Shown here: positions 23,938 through 32,533 of the stretch, piece after piece
How positions within the stretch are numbered: the stretch's first letter is position 1
Layout of the letters: each line of letters starts with the position of its first letter
Assembly: GCA_946885735.1 (NCBI GenBank)
Contig: CAMPGW010000017.1
Span: forward strand, 1 to 39,113
Length of the DNA: 39,113 nt
Origin: an uncultured Gammaproteobacteria bacterium
GTDB lineage: Bacteria; Pseudomonadota; Gammaproteobacteria; Xanthomonadales; Xanthomonadaceae
Reading direction: 5' to 3'
Position numbers and translations under genes: made by a program
The notes under the pieces: generated by a model
The model's input: only the letters and a program-made list of their open reading frames with translations
What the model was told of the DNA's origin: nothing
Database searches by the model: none

Positions 23938-25034
23938 GCGTAACTGACCGCCAGGATCGGCGGCAGGCGCGCGCCCAACAGTTGCCAGCCATCGCCGCCG
24001 TCGTCGCTGATCCACAGTCCGCCGGTAGTGGATCCAAAGGCCAGGTGGTCTCCGGTCTCGTCCACCGCCAGGCCGTGCCGATAGACCAGGTCGTAGCTCA
24101 GGTCGACCGGCAGGCCTTCGCGCAGGCATTCGAAGCTGCGGCCGCCGTCGCGGGTTCGCGCGACCGCGAGCAGGCCGTCCACCGGGATGCGTTGCTGGTC
24201 GCGCACCGCCGGAACGAACCATGCCGTATCCGGATCGCGCGGATGCACGGCAAGGGCAAAGCCGAACACCGAAGGCACCACGTTCGGGACCTCCTGCCAC
24301 TGGCGCCCGCCGTCGCCGCTGCGGAACACACCGTTGTGGTGTTGCGCCCACAGCACGTCCGGCGCCAGCGGGCACTGCACCATGCGATGCACGTCCTGGC
24401 GGTTGGGATCGCGCGCCATGTCCTCGGGCAGGTAGGTGGCGAACATGCCGTGCGCGCTCTGGCGCCAGCTCTCGCCGCCATCGTCGCTTTGCCAGACGCC
24501 ACCGGTGGAAACCGCAACGCGCAGGCAGTCGGGATCGCGCGGATCCACGCAGATCGAATGGATGCCGGGCGTGTCGTAGCCGCCGCCAAACCACTCGCGG
24601 CGCTCGGGCCGATCCCAGAGCCCACGCACCAGCTGCCAGCTGGCGCCCGCGTCGTCGGAGCGGAACAGGCCGCCGGGCAGGGTGCCTGCCCACAGCCGGC
24701 CCGCTTGCGCCGGTCCGCCGGTTTCGAGCGACCAGACGAGCTTGAGCGCGGCGGGCTGCGTGTCCTTGCCATCGCCCACCGGCACGCTTTCGCCTTCGGG
24801 AAAGGCCGGGACCGCCAGCTCGCTCCAGCTCAGGCCCTCGTCGCTGGAAACATGCAGCTTGCAGCCGAAATGGCCGAGGTCGAGCGCGGCGTACCAGCGC
24901 CCGTCGCGGCGGTCGGCGAGGGCGAGGGTGACGTTGTCGCCCAGGAAGCCGCACTCGGTGACACGCCAGCGCCCATCCTGGCGCTCGACCACGAACAGTC
25001 CCTTGCGGGTGGACACCAGCAACCGTTCCGACAT
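23934..25034 (-). CDS. BNR/sortilin-like beta-propeller protein
   Basis: 366 residues with no signal peptide. Asp-box (SxDxGxxW) repeats recur around the propeller: SSDEGLSWSEL, RSDDAGASWQL, QSDDGGESWRQ, RSGDGGRQWQEV, RTRDGGRSFECL, and SDDGGDGWQLL. Asp-box propellers include sialidases, xyloglucanases and VPS10-type proteins; the sialidase Arg triad is not evident, so it is not called an enzyme. It begins one base after the MoaD-like gene stop, and this pairing with a MoaD/ThiS protein is found in other bacteria. Cytosolic location is predicted, which is unusual for the fold. Confidence 0.88.
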   Translation of the reverse strand: MSERLLVSTRKGLFVVERQDGRWRVTECGFLGDNVTLALADRRDGRWYAALDLGHFGCKLHVSSDEGLSWSELAVPAFPEGESVPVGDGKDTQPAALKLVWSLETGGPAQAGRLWAGTLPGGLFRSDDAGASWQLVRGLWDRPERREWFGGGYDTPGIHSICVDPRDPDCLRVAVSTGGVWQSDDGGESWRQSAHGMFATYLPEDMARDPNRQDVHRMVQCPLAPDVLWAQHHNGVFRSGDGGRQWQEVPNVVPSVFGFALAVHPRDPDTAWFVPAVRDQQRIPVDGLLAVARTRDGGRSFECLREGLPVDLSYDLVYRHGLAVDETGDHLAFGSTTGGLWISDDGGDGWQLLGARLPPILAVSYA

Positions 25035-25035
25035 C

Positions 25036-25323
25036 TCAACCTCCGGACAAAGCCTGCATCAGGTGGACGCTCGAGCCGGCCGCCAGCGGGCGCGACATCA
25101 GCTCGCGCCGCGGCAGCGCCTGGCCATCCACGAAGACCGCGACGTGGTGGCGCAATCGACCCAGCTCATCGAGGACGTAGCCGCGCAGCACGGGCTGGCG
25201 ATCGAACAGGGCATCGAGGGCTTCGCCGACGGTGGCGCCGGCGACTTCGAAGGCCTGCTCCTGGTCGGCGGTGCCGGCTGGCAGCCAGCGCGACAGGGCG
25301 GATGCGAGCACGACACGGGCCAT
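25036..25323 (-). CDS. MoaD/ThiS-like ubiquitin-fold protein ending in Gly-Gly
   Basis: 95 residues from the ATG at 25323. The ubiquitin-like fold pattern is seen: ARVVLASALSRWLP, ATVGEALDALFDRQPVLRGY, VAVFVDGQ, and the C-terminal end AGSSVHLMQALSGG. The terminal Gly-Gly is the residue pair activated by E1-like enzymes (MoeB/ThiF) and converted to a thiocarboxylate in MoaD and ThiS. No E1-like, moa or thi gene is in the window. The partner gene is the beta-propeller that follows directly. Confidence 0.88.
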   Translation of the reverse strand: MARVVLASALSRWLPAGTADQEQAFEVAGATVGEALDALFDRQPVLRGYVLDELGRLRHHVAVFVDGQALPRRELMSRPLAAGSSVHLMQALSGG

Positions 25324-25345
25324 GGCGACCTCCAGCGGGGCGACC

Positions 25346-25374
25346 AGCATAGGCCGCGCCGACGACGGCTCCAA
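25346..25374 (-). promoter_or_regulatory. Promoter of the MoaD-like/beta-propeller operon
   Basis: On the minus strand TTGGAG (25374-25369) and TATGCT (25351-25346) are 17 bases apart. Transcription would start near 25339, about 16 bases before the ATG at 25323, with GGAGG as ribosome site between. This is the best standard promoter on the minus strand of this region. Confidence 0.6.
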
Positions 25375-25384
25375 GTGCGCGAGC

Positions 25385-25795
25385 TCAGCCGACCAGTAGT
25401 CGCCAGGCCCACCAGGCGCCAATCGCCATCTGCACGGCGAAGGCGGTGAAGCGCAGGTTGATCGCAAGCACGCTGCCCGATGCCAGGTGGAAGCCCGACT
25501 GCAACAGCCGTGCCGCCAACAGGGCAGGCGCCAGCGGATCGGTGACCTCGGGCCGCCCGCTGGCGATGGCGACGAGCAGCAGGCCGCCGAACACCGGCAA
25601 TCCCTCGATACAGTTGGCGTGCGCCCGTGCCAGCCGCTGCATGAAGGGCGAGAGCCCCGCGTTGCCCGGCGTGAAGGCATCTGCGCGCACGCGCTTGCCG
25701 AGCACCAGTCCGGCGCGCATCGCTTCCATCCAGATCAGCAGGAACAGCGTCCACGCAATGAACGCGGTCAACACCCAACCCGACATCGTCTGCAT
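25385..25795 (-). CDS. MAPEG family membrane protein
   Basis: 136 residues with four membrane helices. The MAPEG pattern includes LARAHANCIEGLPVFGGLLL between helices one and two, with the conserved R-x-x-x-A-x-x-N-x-x-E. A fourth helix region ends MAIGAWWAWRLLVG. Eukaryotic members use glutathione with lipids; bacterial members are mostly uncharacterised. The gene diverges from the PEBP gene, with 123 bases between. Confidence 0.88.
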   Translation of the reverse strand: MQTMSGWVLTAFIAWTLFLLIWMEAMRAGLVLGKRVRADAFTPGNAGLSPFMQRLARAHANCIEGLPVFGGLLLVAIASGRPEVTDPLAPALLAARLLQSGFHLASGSVLAINLRFTAFAVQMAIGAWWAWRLLVG

Positions 25796-25918
25796 CGCCT
25801 GCTTCCCCTCGCTGCCCGGAAGCAGCAGTATGCGCGCACGATGAACACAGCCTGCAAGCGGATGGCCGCCGCGTTCCGGTGAGCGCGTTGACAGCGGCAG
25901 GACGTAGAGGAGGGCAGG

Positions 25919-26413
25919 ATGCCCATGAAACTGCTTTGCTCCGCCTTCTCGGCCGGGATGCCGATTCCCGAGAAGTACACCTGCGAGGGTCGCGACCTGT
26001 CGCCGCCCCTGTACTGGCAGAACCCCCCGCGCGGCGTGAAGAGCTTCGCCATCGTGGTGGACGATCCGGACGCGCCCGACCCGGCCGCGCCGGAGCGGAC
26101 CTTCGTGCATTGGGTGCTCTACAACCTGCCTGCGGAAACCGCCGGCCTGCCGGAAGGCATGGACAGCGACAATCTACCGCCCGGCACGCGCGAAGGCCTC
26201 AACGACTGGCAGCGTACCGGCTACGGCGGCCCGTGCCCGCCGATCGGGCGCCATCGCTACTTCCACAAGCTGTACGCCCTGAACACCGTGCTGCCCGACC
26301 TCGGCCAGCCCGACAAGGCCAGGCTGGTGGCCGCGATGGAAGGCCACGTGATCGACGAGGCGCAGCTGATGGGCACCTACCAGAAGCGCCAGCCGCAAGC
26401 CGCCAGCGGGTGA
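25919..26413 (+). CDS. YbhB/YbcL-type PEBP (Raf kinase inhibitor-like) protein
   Basis: 164 residues from the ATG at 25919, preceded by GAGGAGGG; the ATG at 25925 is an alternative. Signatures of the phosphatidylethanolamine-binding fold: YTCEGRDLSPPLYWQNPP, FAIVVDDPDAPDP, FVHWVLYNLP, and GYGGPCPPIGRHRYFHKLYAL. The bacterial proteins are thought to bind small anionic ligands; no pathway can be named. Cytosolic, full length. Confidence 0.95.
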   Translation: MPMKLLCSAFSAGMPIPEKYTCEGRDLSPPLYWQNPPRGVKSFAIVVDDPDAPDPAAPERTFVHWVLYNLPAETAGLPEGMDSDNLPPGTREGLNDWQRTGYGGPCPPIGRHRYFHKLYALNTVLPDLGQPDKARLVAAMEGHVIDEAQLMGTYQKRQPQAASG

Positions 26414-26496
26414 GCTCCGGCGCGCGCGTGCGCCGCTGACACATGGCCGACCCGGGCTCCGCCGCTTAAGCTGGTGGCGCGCGACGGAGCCCGACC

Positions 26497-28137
26497 ATGA
26501 GCGAACCCTTCCAGACCCACGCCGTGGGCAACCAGCCCCCGCCCCTGGGCGCGCGCGACCTGTTCCTCGAAGACTTGTCATTGCAGGAGGCGCTGGCCCG
26601 GGAAGGCGGTGACTGGGCCGCGGACGCCGTGCGGGTATATGCACGCCTCGCGGGCGACGAACTCATGGCCTGCGGCGAGCAGGCCAACCGGAACCGGCCG
26701 GTGCTGCGCACGGTGGACGCCTACGGGCGACGCGCGGACGAGGTCGAATTCCATCCGTCCTACCACCGGTTGATGACTGCCGCGACCCAGCACGGCGTCA
26801 GTGGATTCGCCTGGCGCCATGGCGAGCGTCCCGGCGCCCACGTCGCGCGCGCCGCGTTGATGTACCTGCACTATCAAGCCGACCAGGGCAGCGCCTGCCC
26901 GCTGACGATGACCTACGCCAGCGTCCCGGCCCTGCGCCACGCGCCCGCGCTGGCGCGGGACTGGGTGCCGCGGACGATCAGCGCGGCCTACGACCCGTCG
27001 CATCGCCCGGCCTGGGAGAAGGCCGGCAACACGATCGGCATGGGCATGACCGAGAAGCAGGGCGGGTCGGACGTGCGCAGCAACACCACCCGCGCCACGC
27101 CGGCCGGCGACGGCATGGTGGCGCTGGTCGGCCACAAGTGGTTCTTCTCCGCGCCGATGTGCGACGCCTTCCTGGTGCTGGCGCAATCCGATGCCGGCCT
27201 GGGCTGCTACCTGCTGCCGCGCTTCACGCCCGACGGCGCACGCAACCGCTACCGCCTGCAGCGCCTGAAGGACAAACTCGGCGACTGGAGCAACGCCAGC
27301 AGTGAAGTCGAATTCGAGGGCGCGCTGGCCTGGCCGGTGGGCGACCCCTCGCGCGGCGTGGCGACGATCCTCGAAATGGTCGCGCTGACGCGGCTCGACT
27401 GCCAGCTCGGCTCGGCCGCCCTGATGCGGCAGGCCCTGTCGCAGGCGCTGCACCACGCCCGGCATCGCCACGCCTTCGGCCAGGCGCTGTCGCGCCAGCC
27501 GCTGATGCGCAACGTGCTGGCGGACCTGGCGCTGGAGTCGGAGGCTGCCACCGCCCTGGCGTTCCGCGTCGCGCGCGCGGTCGACGGTTCGCCGCGCGAT
27601 CCGGCCGAGGCGGCCTTCGCGCGCCTGGCGACCGCGCTCGGAAAATACTGGATATGCAAGCGCGCGACGCCCTTCGTCAACGAATGCCAGGAAGTGCTCG
27701 GAGGCATCGGCTACGTCGAGGACACGACGCTGCCGCGGCTGCTGCGGCAGGCGCCACTCAACTCGATCTGGGAAGGCAGTGGCAACATCCAGTGCCTGGA
27801 CCTGCTGCGCGCATTGCGACGTGAGCCCGGGTGTCGCGACGCGTACTTCGCCGAACTCGACGCGGCGCGCGGCGGCCATGCGCTGCTCGATGCCGAACGC
27901 GCGGCCATCTGCGGCCTGCTCGATGGCGACCCTGGGCAGCTCGAATCGCAGTCGCGCTGGCTGGCCGAGCGGATGGCGCTGTCCCTGCAGGCGGCGCTGT
28001 TGCTGCGCTCGGGCGTGGAAGGCCTGGGCGGGGCCTTCTGCGAAGCGCGCCTCGGTCCGCGCGCCGGACGCGCGTTCGGCGTGCTCGGCGCCAGCGCCCC
28101 CGTGGACGCGCTGCTCGGGCGCCGCGGGCTGGATTAA
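26497..28137 (+). CDS. aidB: AidB-type acyl-CoA dehydrogenase family flavoprotein
   Basis: 546 residues, the size of E. coli AidB. N-terminal THAVGNQPPPLGARDLF is the AidB hallmark, followed by the flavin site MGMTEKQGGSDVRSNTT and GHKWFFSAPMCDAF. Later LKDKLGDWSNASSEVEFEGA, and at the C-terminal dehydrogenase domain NECQEVLGGIGYVEDT and SIWEGSGNIQCLDLLRA. AidB is part of the adaptive response to DNA alkylation in E. coli and binds DNA; its catalytic role is debated. No ada or alkB gene is adjacent here. It ends with a four-base overlap with the convergent cfa gene. Confidence 0.95.
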   Translation: MSEPFQTHAVGNQPPPLGARDLFLEDLSLQEALAREGGDWAADAVRVYARLAGDELMACGEQANRNRPVLRTVDAYGRRADEVEFHPSYHRLMTAATQHGVSGFAWRHGERPGAHVARAALMYLHYQADQGSACPLTMTYASVPALRHAPALARDWVPRTISAAYDPSHRPAWEKAGNTIGMGMTEKQGGSDVRSNTTRATPAGDGMVALVGHKWFFSAPMCDAFLVLAQSDAGLGCYLLPRFTPDGARNRYRLQRLKDKLGDWSNASSEVEFEGALAWPVGDPSRGVATILEMVALTRLDCQLGSAALMRQALSQALHHARHRHAFGQALSRQPLMRNVLADLALESEAATALAFRVARAVDGSPRDPAEAAFARLATALGKYWICKRATPFVNECQEVLGGIGYVEDTTLPRLLRQAPLNSIWEGSGNIQCLDLLRALRREPGCRDAYFAELDAARGGHALLDAERAAICGLLDGDPGQLESQSRWLAERMALSLQAALLLRSGVEGLGGAFCEARLGPRAGRAFGVLGASAPVDALLGRRGLD

Positions 28138-29291
28138 CGCGGCGCGCGGTAGCCGCCCGGTACTCCGTGCGGGGACAGCACCAGCTGCCAGAGCTGCGCC
28201 CGCCGGCAGCGGAAGATCGCCATGGAGGCGGCCAGGTAGTAGCGCCACATCCGGCGGAAGCGCTCGTCGTAGCCGGGCAGCTGCGGCCAGGCCGCCTCGA
28301 TGTTGTCGCGCCAGGCCTGCAGGGTCAGGTCGTAGTCGGCGCCGAAGTTGTGCCAGTCCTCGATCACGAACAAGCCCTCGACCGCCCGCGCCACCTGCGC
28401 CGGCGAGGGCAGCATCGAATTGGGGAAGATGTAGCGTGCGATCCACGGGTCGGTGTGGCGCACCGAGCGGTTGCGCCCGATGGTGTGCAGGACGAATAGC
28501 CCGTCGTCGGCCAGGCAGCGTCGCGCGGTCTCGAAATAGGTGCGGTAGTTGTCCACGCCGACGTGCTCGAACATGCCGATGGACCAGGCGCGATCGAAAG
28601 GCTCGTGCAGGTCGCGGTAGTCCTGCAGCCGGATGTCCACCGGCAGCCCGGCGCAGGCCCGGCGGGCGTGTTCGGCCTGGTGCGCCGAGATGGTCACGCC
28701 CACGCCGCGGACGCCGTGCCCTTCGGCGGCACGGCGCAGCGCGCCGCCCCAACCGCAACCGATGTCGAGCACGCGTTGCCCCGCGCGCAGGCCCAGCTTG
28801 CGGAACACGAGCTCGAGCTTGGCCCCCTGCGCCTCGGCAAGGTCGGCTGCCGGCGGCCCGGACGGCGGGCGCCAATAGCCGCAGCTGTAGATCATCTCCG
28901 GGCCCAGCATCGCCGCGTACAGATCCTCGCCGAGGTCGTAGTGGCGGTGGCCCACCTCGCGGCTGCGGCGCCGCGTCTGCAGGTTCTGCAGGCGGGCGCG
29001 CAAGGCGTCGAAGCGCAGGGCCACGCCGCCAGCCTGGCGATCGAGGCGGGCCTCGAGCAGGCGGGTGAGCAGGCCATCGAGCGAATGCGCCTCCCAGTCG
29101 CCGTCCATGTAGGCCTCGCCGAGGCCCAGCGAGCCCTGCGCGGTGACACGCGCGAACAGGCGCGGGTGGCGCACCTGCAGGTCCCAGGGCCGCGATCCGT
29201 CGACGCGAACGTCCGCGCGAGCCAGCAGGGCCTCGACCCGGCGCTGCAGCAGGCCGGGGCGGGCGAGGGCGGTCGCGTGGCCGGACTCCAT
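28134..29291 (-). CDS. cfa: Cyclopropane-fatty-acyl-phospholipid synthase family methyltransferase
   Basis: 385 residues, similar to E. coli Cfa. N-terminal domain: SLGLGEAYMDGDWEAHSLDG. The methyltransferase domain starts near HYDLGEDLYAAMLGPEMIYS, SAM motif I RVLDIGCGWGGALRRAA, SIGMFEHVGVDNY and RYIFPNSMLPSP, with FGADYDLTLQAW near the end. The enzyme adds a methylene to unsaturated chains of membrane phospholipids, typically at entry into stationary phase. The start follows CGGAGG. It stands alone on the minus strand. Confidence 0.93.
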   Translation of the reverse strand: MESGHATALARPGLLQRRVEALLARADVRVDGSRPWDLQVRHPRLFARVTAQGSLGLGEAYMDGDWEAHSLDGLLTRLLEARLDRQAGGVALRFDALRARLQNLQTRRRSREVGHRHYDLGEDLYAAMLGPEMIYSCGYWRPPSGPPAADLAEAQGAKLELVFRKLGLRAGQRVLDIGCGWGGALRRAAEGHGVRGVGVTISAHQAEHARRACAGLPVDIRLQDYRDLHEPFDRAWSIGMFEHVGVDNYRTYFETARRCLADDGLFVLHTIGRNRSVRHTDPWIARYIFPNSMLPSPAQVARAVEGLFVIEDWHNFGADYDLTLQAWRDNIEAAWPQLPGYDERFRRMWRYYLAASMAIFRCRRAQLWQLVLSPHGVPGGYRAPR

Positions 29292-29485
29292 GGGGGCCTC
29301 CGTTCAACAGGCGGCATTCCTGCGCGGATCATCGCGCGCCCAGGCTTCATTTGCCTGAACGCATGGATCCGCGAGGCCCCGCCCCGGCGTGACTTCCGGC
29401 CTTGCCCGGCCGGGGCCGGAGGGTTTACCGTCTCAGGCGTTGACGGCGGGGATGCCGCAACCGCACACAACAGGGGAAACACCAC

Positions 29486-30418
29486 ATGAAGACTTCACGC
29501 CTGGTCGCGGCCTGCGCCGCCGCGCTGGCCCTCAGCCTTTCCTTCTCAGCCGTCGCCAAGAAGGTCGAGAACCAGAAGGGATCCACCAAGAACGCCGATA
29601 TCCCGCGCTGCAGCAAGCCGCTCGGCACCATCGCGCTGATCGACGGCGACGGCCAGGGCTGGAAGGCCTACCAGCTCGGCGCACCCTCCACGCTGCTCAA
29701 GACCTTCGTCACCAAGTCCGGTTGCTTCAAGCTGGTCAATCGTGGCGCCGGAATGGAAGCCATCCAGCGCGAGCAGGCGCTGGCGGGTGAGGGCAACCTG
29801 CAGCGCGGCTCGAACGTTGGTGGCGGCCAGATCAAGTCGGCCGACTGGCTGCTGGTGGCCGACGTCGCCGGGCAGAACCAGAATTCCGGCGGCAGCGCGC
29901 TCGGCGGCATCGCCGGCGGGTTGATTGGTGGGCGCTTTGGCGCCCTGGCGGGCGGCATCAAGACCAGCAAGGTCGAGGCCCAGACCGTGCTCTCGCTGGT
30001 CAACACCCGCACCTCGGAAGAGGAGTTCAACATCGAGGGCTTCGCCAAGAAGTCCGACTTCAGCTTCGGCGCCGGCGGCTTCGTCGGCTGGGGTGGCGTC
30101 GGCGGCGGCGCCTACGAGAACACCGACGTGGGCAAGGTGGTCGGCCTGGCCTTCCTCGACGCCTACCGCCAGCTGGTGGACCAGATGGGCGGCCTGGACG
30201 CAAACCTCGTGGCCGAGGCGCCCAGGCAGAGCTTCGTCGCCATCGCCTCGGTGGACATGAAGCGCTCGCCGTCCAAGAGCTCCTCCACGGTGCGCACGCT
30301 CGACGGTGGCATGATGGTCTATCCGCTGGGCGGCAAGGAAGACATGTGGTGGGAAGTCGAGGACGAGAACGGCAACGTCGGCTGGGTGATGAACGACAAG
30401 CTGCAGCCGAAGAAGTAA
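29486..30418 (+). CDS. Secreted CsgG-like protein with C-terminal SH3-like domain
   Basis: 310 residues. Signal peptide MKTSRLVAACAAALALSLSF to about AVA, with no lipobox Cys at the cleavage site, so not a typical CsgG lipoprotein. The CsgG-like domain contains KSGCFKLVNRGAGMEAIQRE, SADWLLVADVAGQ, a Gly-rich GGIAGGLIGGRFGALAGG loop, and VVGLAFLDAYRQLVDQMG. From about residue 245 an SH3b-like domain follows (VAIASVDMKRSPSKSSSTVR, WWEVEDENGNVGWVMNDKL). CsgG forms the curli export pore; no curli subunit or accessory genes are nearby, so this is more likely a periplasmic or outer-membrane assembly factor. It ends 7 bases before the next gene. Confidence 0.85.
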   Translation: MKTSRLVAACAAALALSLSFSAVAKKVENQKGSTKNADIPRCSKPLGTIALIDGDGQGWKAYQLGAPSTLLKTFVTKSGCFKLVNRGAGMEAIQREQALAGEGNLQRGSNVGGGQIKSADWLLVADVAGQNQNSGGSALGGIAGGLIGGRFGALAGGIKTSKVEAQTVLSLVNTRTSEEEFNIEGFAKKSDFSFGAGGFVGWGGVGGGAYENTDVGKVVGLAFLDAYRQLVDQMGGLDANLVAEAPRQSFVAIASVDMKRSPSKSSSTVRTLDGGMMVYPLGGKEDMWWEVEDENGNVGWVMNDKLQPKK

Positions 30419-30425
30419 GCCCGTC

Positions 30426-31307
30426 GTGACGGCCGCCCCGGACGCCAGCGCGCTGCTGCGTTCGATCTCGCTGTTCGAAGGGCTCAGCGGCGAGGACCTG
30501 CGGGTCCTCGCCGACAACCTGGAACGCCGGCCCTTCGCGGCCGGCGTTCCTGTTTTCGAGCAGGGCGACGCCGGCGACGCGATGTACATCGTCGAGAGCG
30601 GCGACATCAACATCCACCTGCCGGGCGAGGCCTCGCGGCGGATCTCGCTCAAGGACATCTCGCGCGGCGAGTACTTCGGCGAGCTGGCCCTGTTCGACGA
30701 CAAGCCGCGCAGCGCCAGCGCGCTGGCCACCACCGACGCGGTGCTGCTGGAACTGCATCGCGGCACCTTGCGCGATTACCTGCAGCGCCGCCCGGGCGCG
30801 GCGATGGCGATCCTGCGCACCATGAGCGAGCGCCTGCGCGAAACCAACACCCTGCTGTCCGCGCGCGCCGCCAAGAACGTGGACGAGGAGTTCGACCGCA
30901 ACATCAGCTGGAGCGACCGCCTCGCCGACAAGGTGGCCGCGCTCAACGGCAGCTGGGCCTTCATCCTGTTCCTGCTGGGCCTGACCTTCTTCTGGTGCGC
31001 GATCAACTCGGGGTGGATCCTGCGCTCGGTGGTGGATCCGTATCCGTTCCAGTTCTTCAACCTCGCGCTGGCGATACTGGTCGGCCTGCAGGGCCCGCTG
31101 ATCGTGATGAGCCAGAACCGCCAGTCGCTCAAGGACCGTGCGCGCGCCGACACCGACTTCAAGGTCAACCTCAAGAACGAGGTCAATATCGAGACGCTGC
31201 TGCGCGAGCTGTCGGAGTTCCGCGCCGAGGCGCGCCTGCGCGCGGCCGCCGACGAGCGGGCGTTGCAGTCGGCAGCCCGCGTGGCGCCGCCGTCGCTGGC
31301 CGACTGA
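30426..31307 (+). CDS. Cyclic-nucleotide-binding domain - DUF1003 membrane fusion
   Basis: 293 residues from the GTG at 30426. Residues 10-130 are a cNMP-binding domain: LFEGLSGEDLRVLADNLERR, FEQGDAGDAMYIVESGDI, GEYFGELALFDDKPRSASAL, with the phosphate-binding FGELAL-x5-RSA. Residues about 160-265 are DUF1003, with two membrane helices (SWAFILFLLGLTFFWCAIN and FQFFNLALAILVGLQGPLIV) and MSQNRQSLKDRARADTDFKV. The fusion suggests a membrane protein controlled by cAMP, cGMP or a similar ligand. It begins a plus-strand run with patatin and hydrolase genes (7-base gap to the patatin ATG). Confidence 0.92.
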   Translation: MTAAPDASALLRSISLFEGLSGEDLRVLADNLERRPFAAGVPVFEQGDAGDAMYIVESGDINIHLPGEASRRISLKDISRGEYFGELALFDDKPRSASALATTDAVLLELHRGTLRDYLQRRPGAAMAILRTMSERLRETNTLLSARAAKNVDEEFDRNISWSDRLADKVAALNGSWAFILFLLGLTFFWCAINSGWILRSVVDPYPFQFFNLALAILVGLQGPLIVMSQNRQSLKDRARADTDFKVNLKNEVNIETLLRELSEFRAEARLRAAADERALQSAARVAPPSLAD

Positions 31308-31314
31308 GCGGCGC

Positions 31315-32517
31315 ATGGGCGGATCGGTGCGGCCCGGCCGCGAGGGCGGCCCCCGCAAGGCGCAACGGCGCGGCACCGCCCTGTGCCTGTCCGGCGGCGG
31401 ATTCCGCGCGGCGATATTCCACCTCGGCGCCATGCTTCGCCTGCAGCAGGCGGGCCGTCTGGCACAGGTGCAGGCGATCAGTGCGGTGTCGGGCGGCAGC
31501 CTTGCCGCGGCCTGGCTCGCATGCCGCTACCTCGACCTGCGCCGCGAAGGGGAGGACTTCGCGGGCTGGTGCTCGCGCTGCGATTTCCAGGCGGAGGTGG
31601 TCGAGCCCTTTCGCGACGTCGCGTCACGCGACATGCGCAGCGCGCCGGTGTTGCTGACCTGGCCCTGGAACTGGCTGTGGCCCTCCACCCGCGTATGGCT
31701 GCTGCAGCGTCGCCTCGACGCCATCCTCGGCGGGCGTGAGCTGCGCGACCTGCCGCCGACGCCGGCCTTCGTGTTCTGCGCCACCGACCTCACCTTCGGC
31801 GTGAACTGGGAGTTCTCGCGCCGGCGCTGCGGCGACTTCCAGGCCGGCTACCTGCGCAGGCACGGCAAGATCCGGCTCGCCACGGCGGTGGCCGCGTCGG
31901 CCTGCTTTCCGCCCCTGTTCGGACCGATGCGGCTCGACCTGAAGGCCGAGGACTTCCTACGCGGCCGCCACCGCGGCGAATACGCCGACCATCTGCGCGA
32001 CCGCATCGAACTCAGCGACGGCGGCGTCTACGACAACCTCGCCACTGAGCCGGTGATCAAGTCCGCCGCCGAGATCCTGGTCTCGGACGCGGGCGCTCCT
32101 TTTCCCTTCGTTGCCGGCGGGCACGTGTTGCGCCGGTTGCTGCGCCACGCCAGCGTCATTGGCAACCAGGCCGTGGCCCTGCGCAAGCGCCTGCTGTTCC
32201 GCGGGCTGCGCGATGGCGAGCACGCGGGCGCGTACTGGAACCTGGACGAACGCGACGCGGGCGCGCCCGGCTACAGCCTGGGGCTGGCGCGCGAGGTGGT
32301 GGCGCGCATCCGCACCGACCTGGACGGATTCCGCGACGCGGAGTTCGAGGTGCTGGTGAACCACGGCCATTTCGCCTGCCTGGCGGCGACCGAGCCGGGG
32401 CGCGACGCGCCCTGGCCCTATCCGGCGCGCAGCGACGAGTCGCAGGTGCGCCGCGACCTGCGCGGCAGCCATCGGCGGTTCTGGCCGGCGCGCTGGTGGC
32501 AGAATCGCAGGCGATGA
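31315..32517 (+). CDS. Patatin-like phospholipase
   Basis: 400 residues from the ATG at 31315. Oxyanion motif LCLSGGGFRAAIFHLGA, nucleophile in ISAVSGGSLAAAW (Ser59) and dyad Asp235 in LSDGGVYDNLATEP. The first Gly of the usual GxSxG is Ala here, as in some cPLA2-like patatins. No signal peptide. Extra sequence (residues 250-400) follows the core. The enzyme probably hydrolyses phospholipid or lipid esters at the inner membrane. It follows a cNMP-DUF1003 gene and precedes a YiiX-type gene by 16 bases, making an operon likely. Confidence 0.9.
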   Translation: MGGSVRPGREGGPRKAQRRGTALCLSGGGFRAAIFHLGAMLRLQQAGRLAQVQAISAVSGGSLAAAWLACRYLDLRREGEDFAGWCSRCDFQAEVVEPFRDVASRDMRSAPVLLTWPWNWLWPSTRVWLLQRRLDAILGGRELRDLPPTPAFVFCATDLTFGVNWEFSRRRCGDFQAGYLRRHGKIRLATAVAASACFPPLFGPMRLDLKAEDFLRGRHRGEYADHLRDRIELSDGGVYDNLATEPVIKSAAEILVSDAGAPFPFVAGGHVLRRLLRHASVIGNQAVALRKRLLFRGLRDGEHAGAYWNLDERDAGAPGYSLGLAREVVARIRTDLDGFRDAEFEVLVNHGHFACLAATEPGRDAPWPYPARSDESQVRRDLRGSHRRFWPARWWQNRRR

Positions 32518-32533
32518 AGCCGGGTTCGCCGCC

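Noticed and set aside
25888..25893. TTGACA as the -35 box of the PEBP gene
   Set aside because: A -10 at 17 bases would fall at 25911-25916, directly on the ribosome site and only two bases from the ATG; the site is not usable for this start.
26578..29307. A 909-residue open frame on the minus strand spanning aidB and cfa
   Set aside because: It runs antisense to aidB and through cfa in another frame, has Arg/Ala/Gly/Pro-rich junk composition and no domain. It is a GC-driven shadow.
29486..30418. A curli export operon
   Set aside because: Only a CsgG-like protein is found; neighbours are a cNMP-DUF1003 gene and cfa, and the lipobox is missing.
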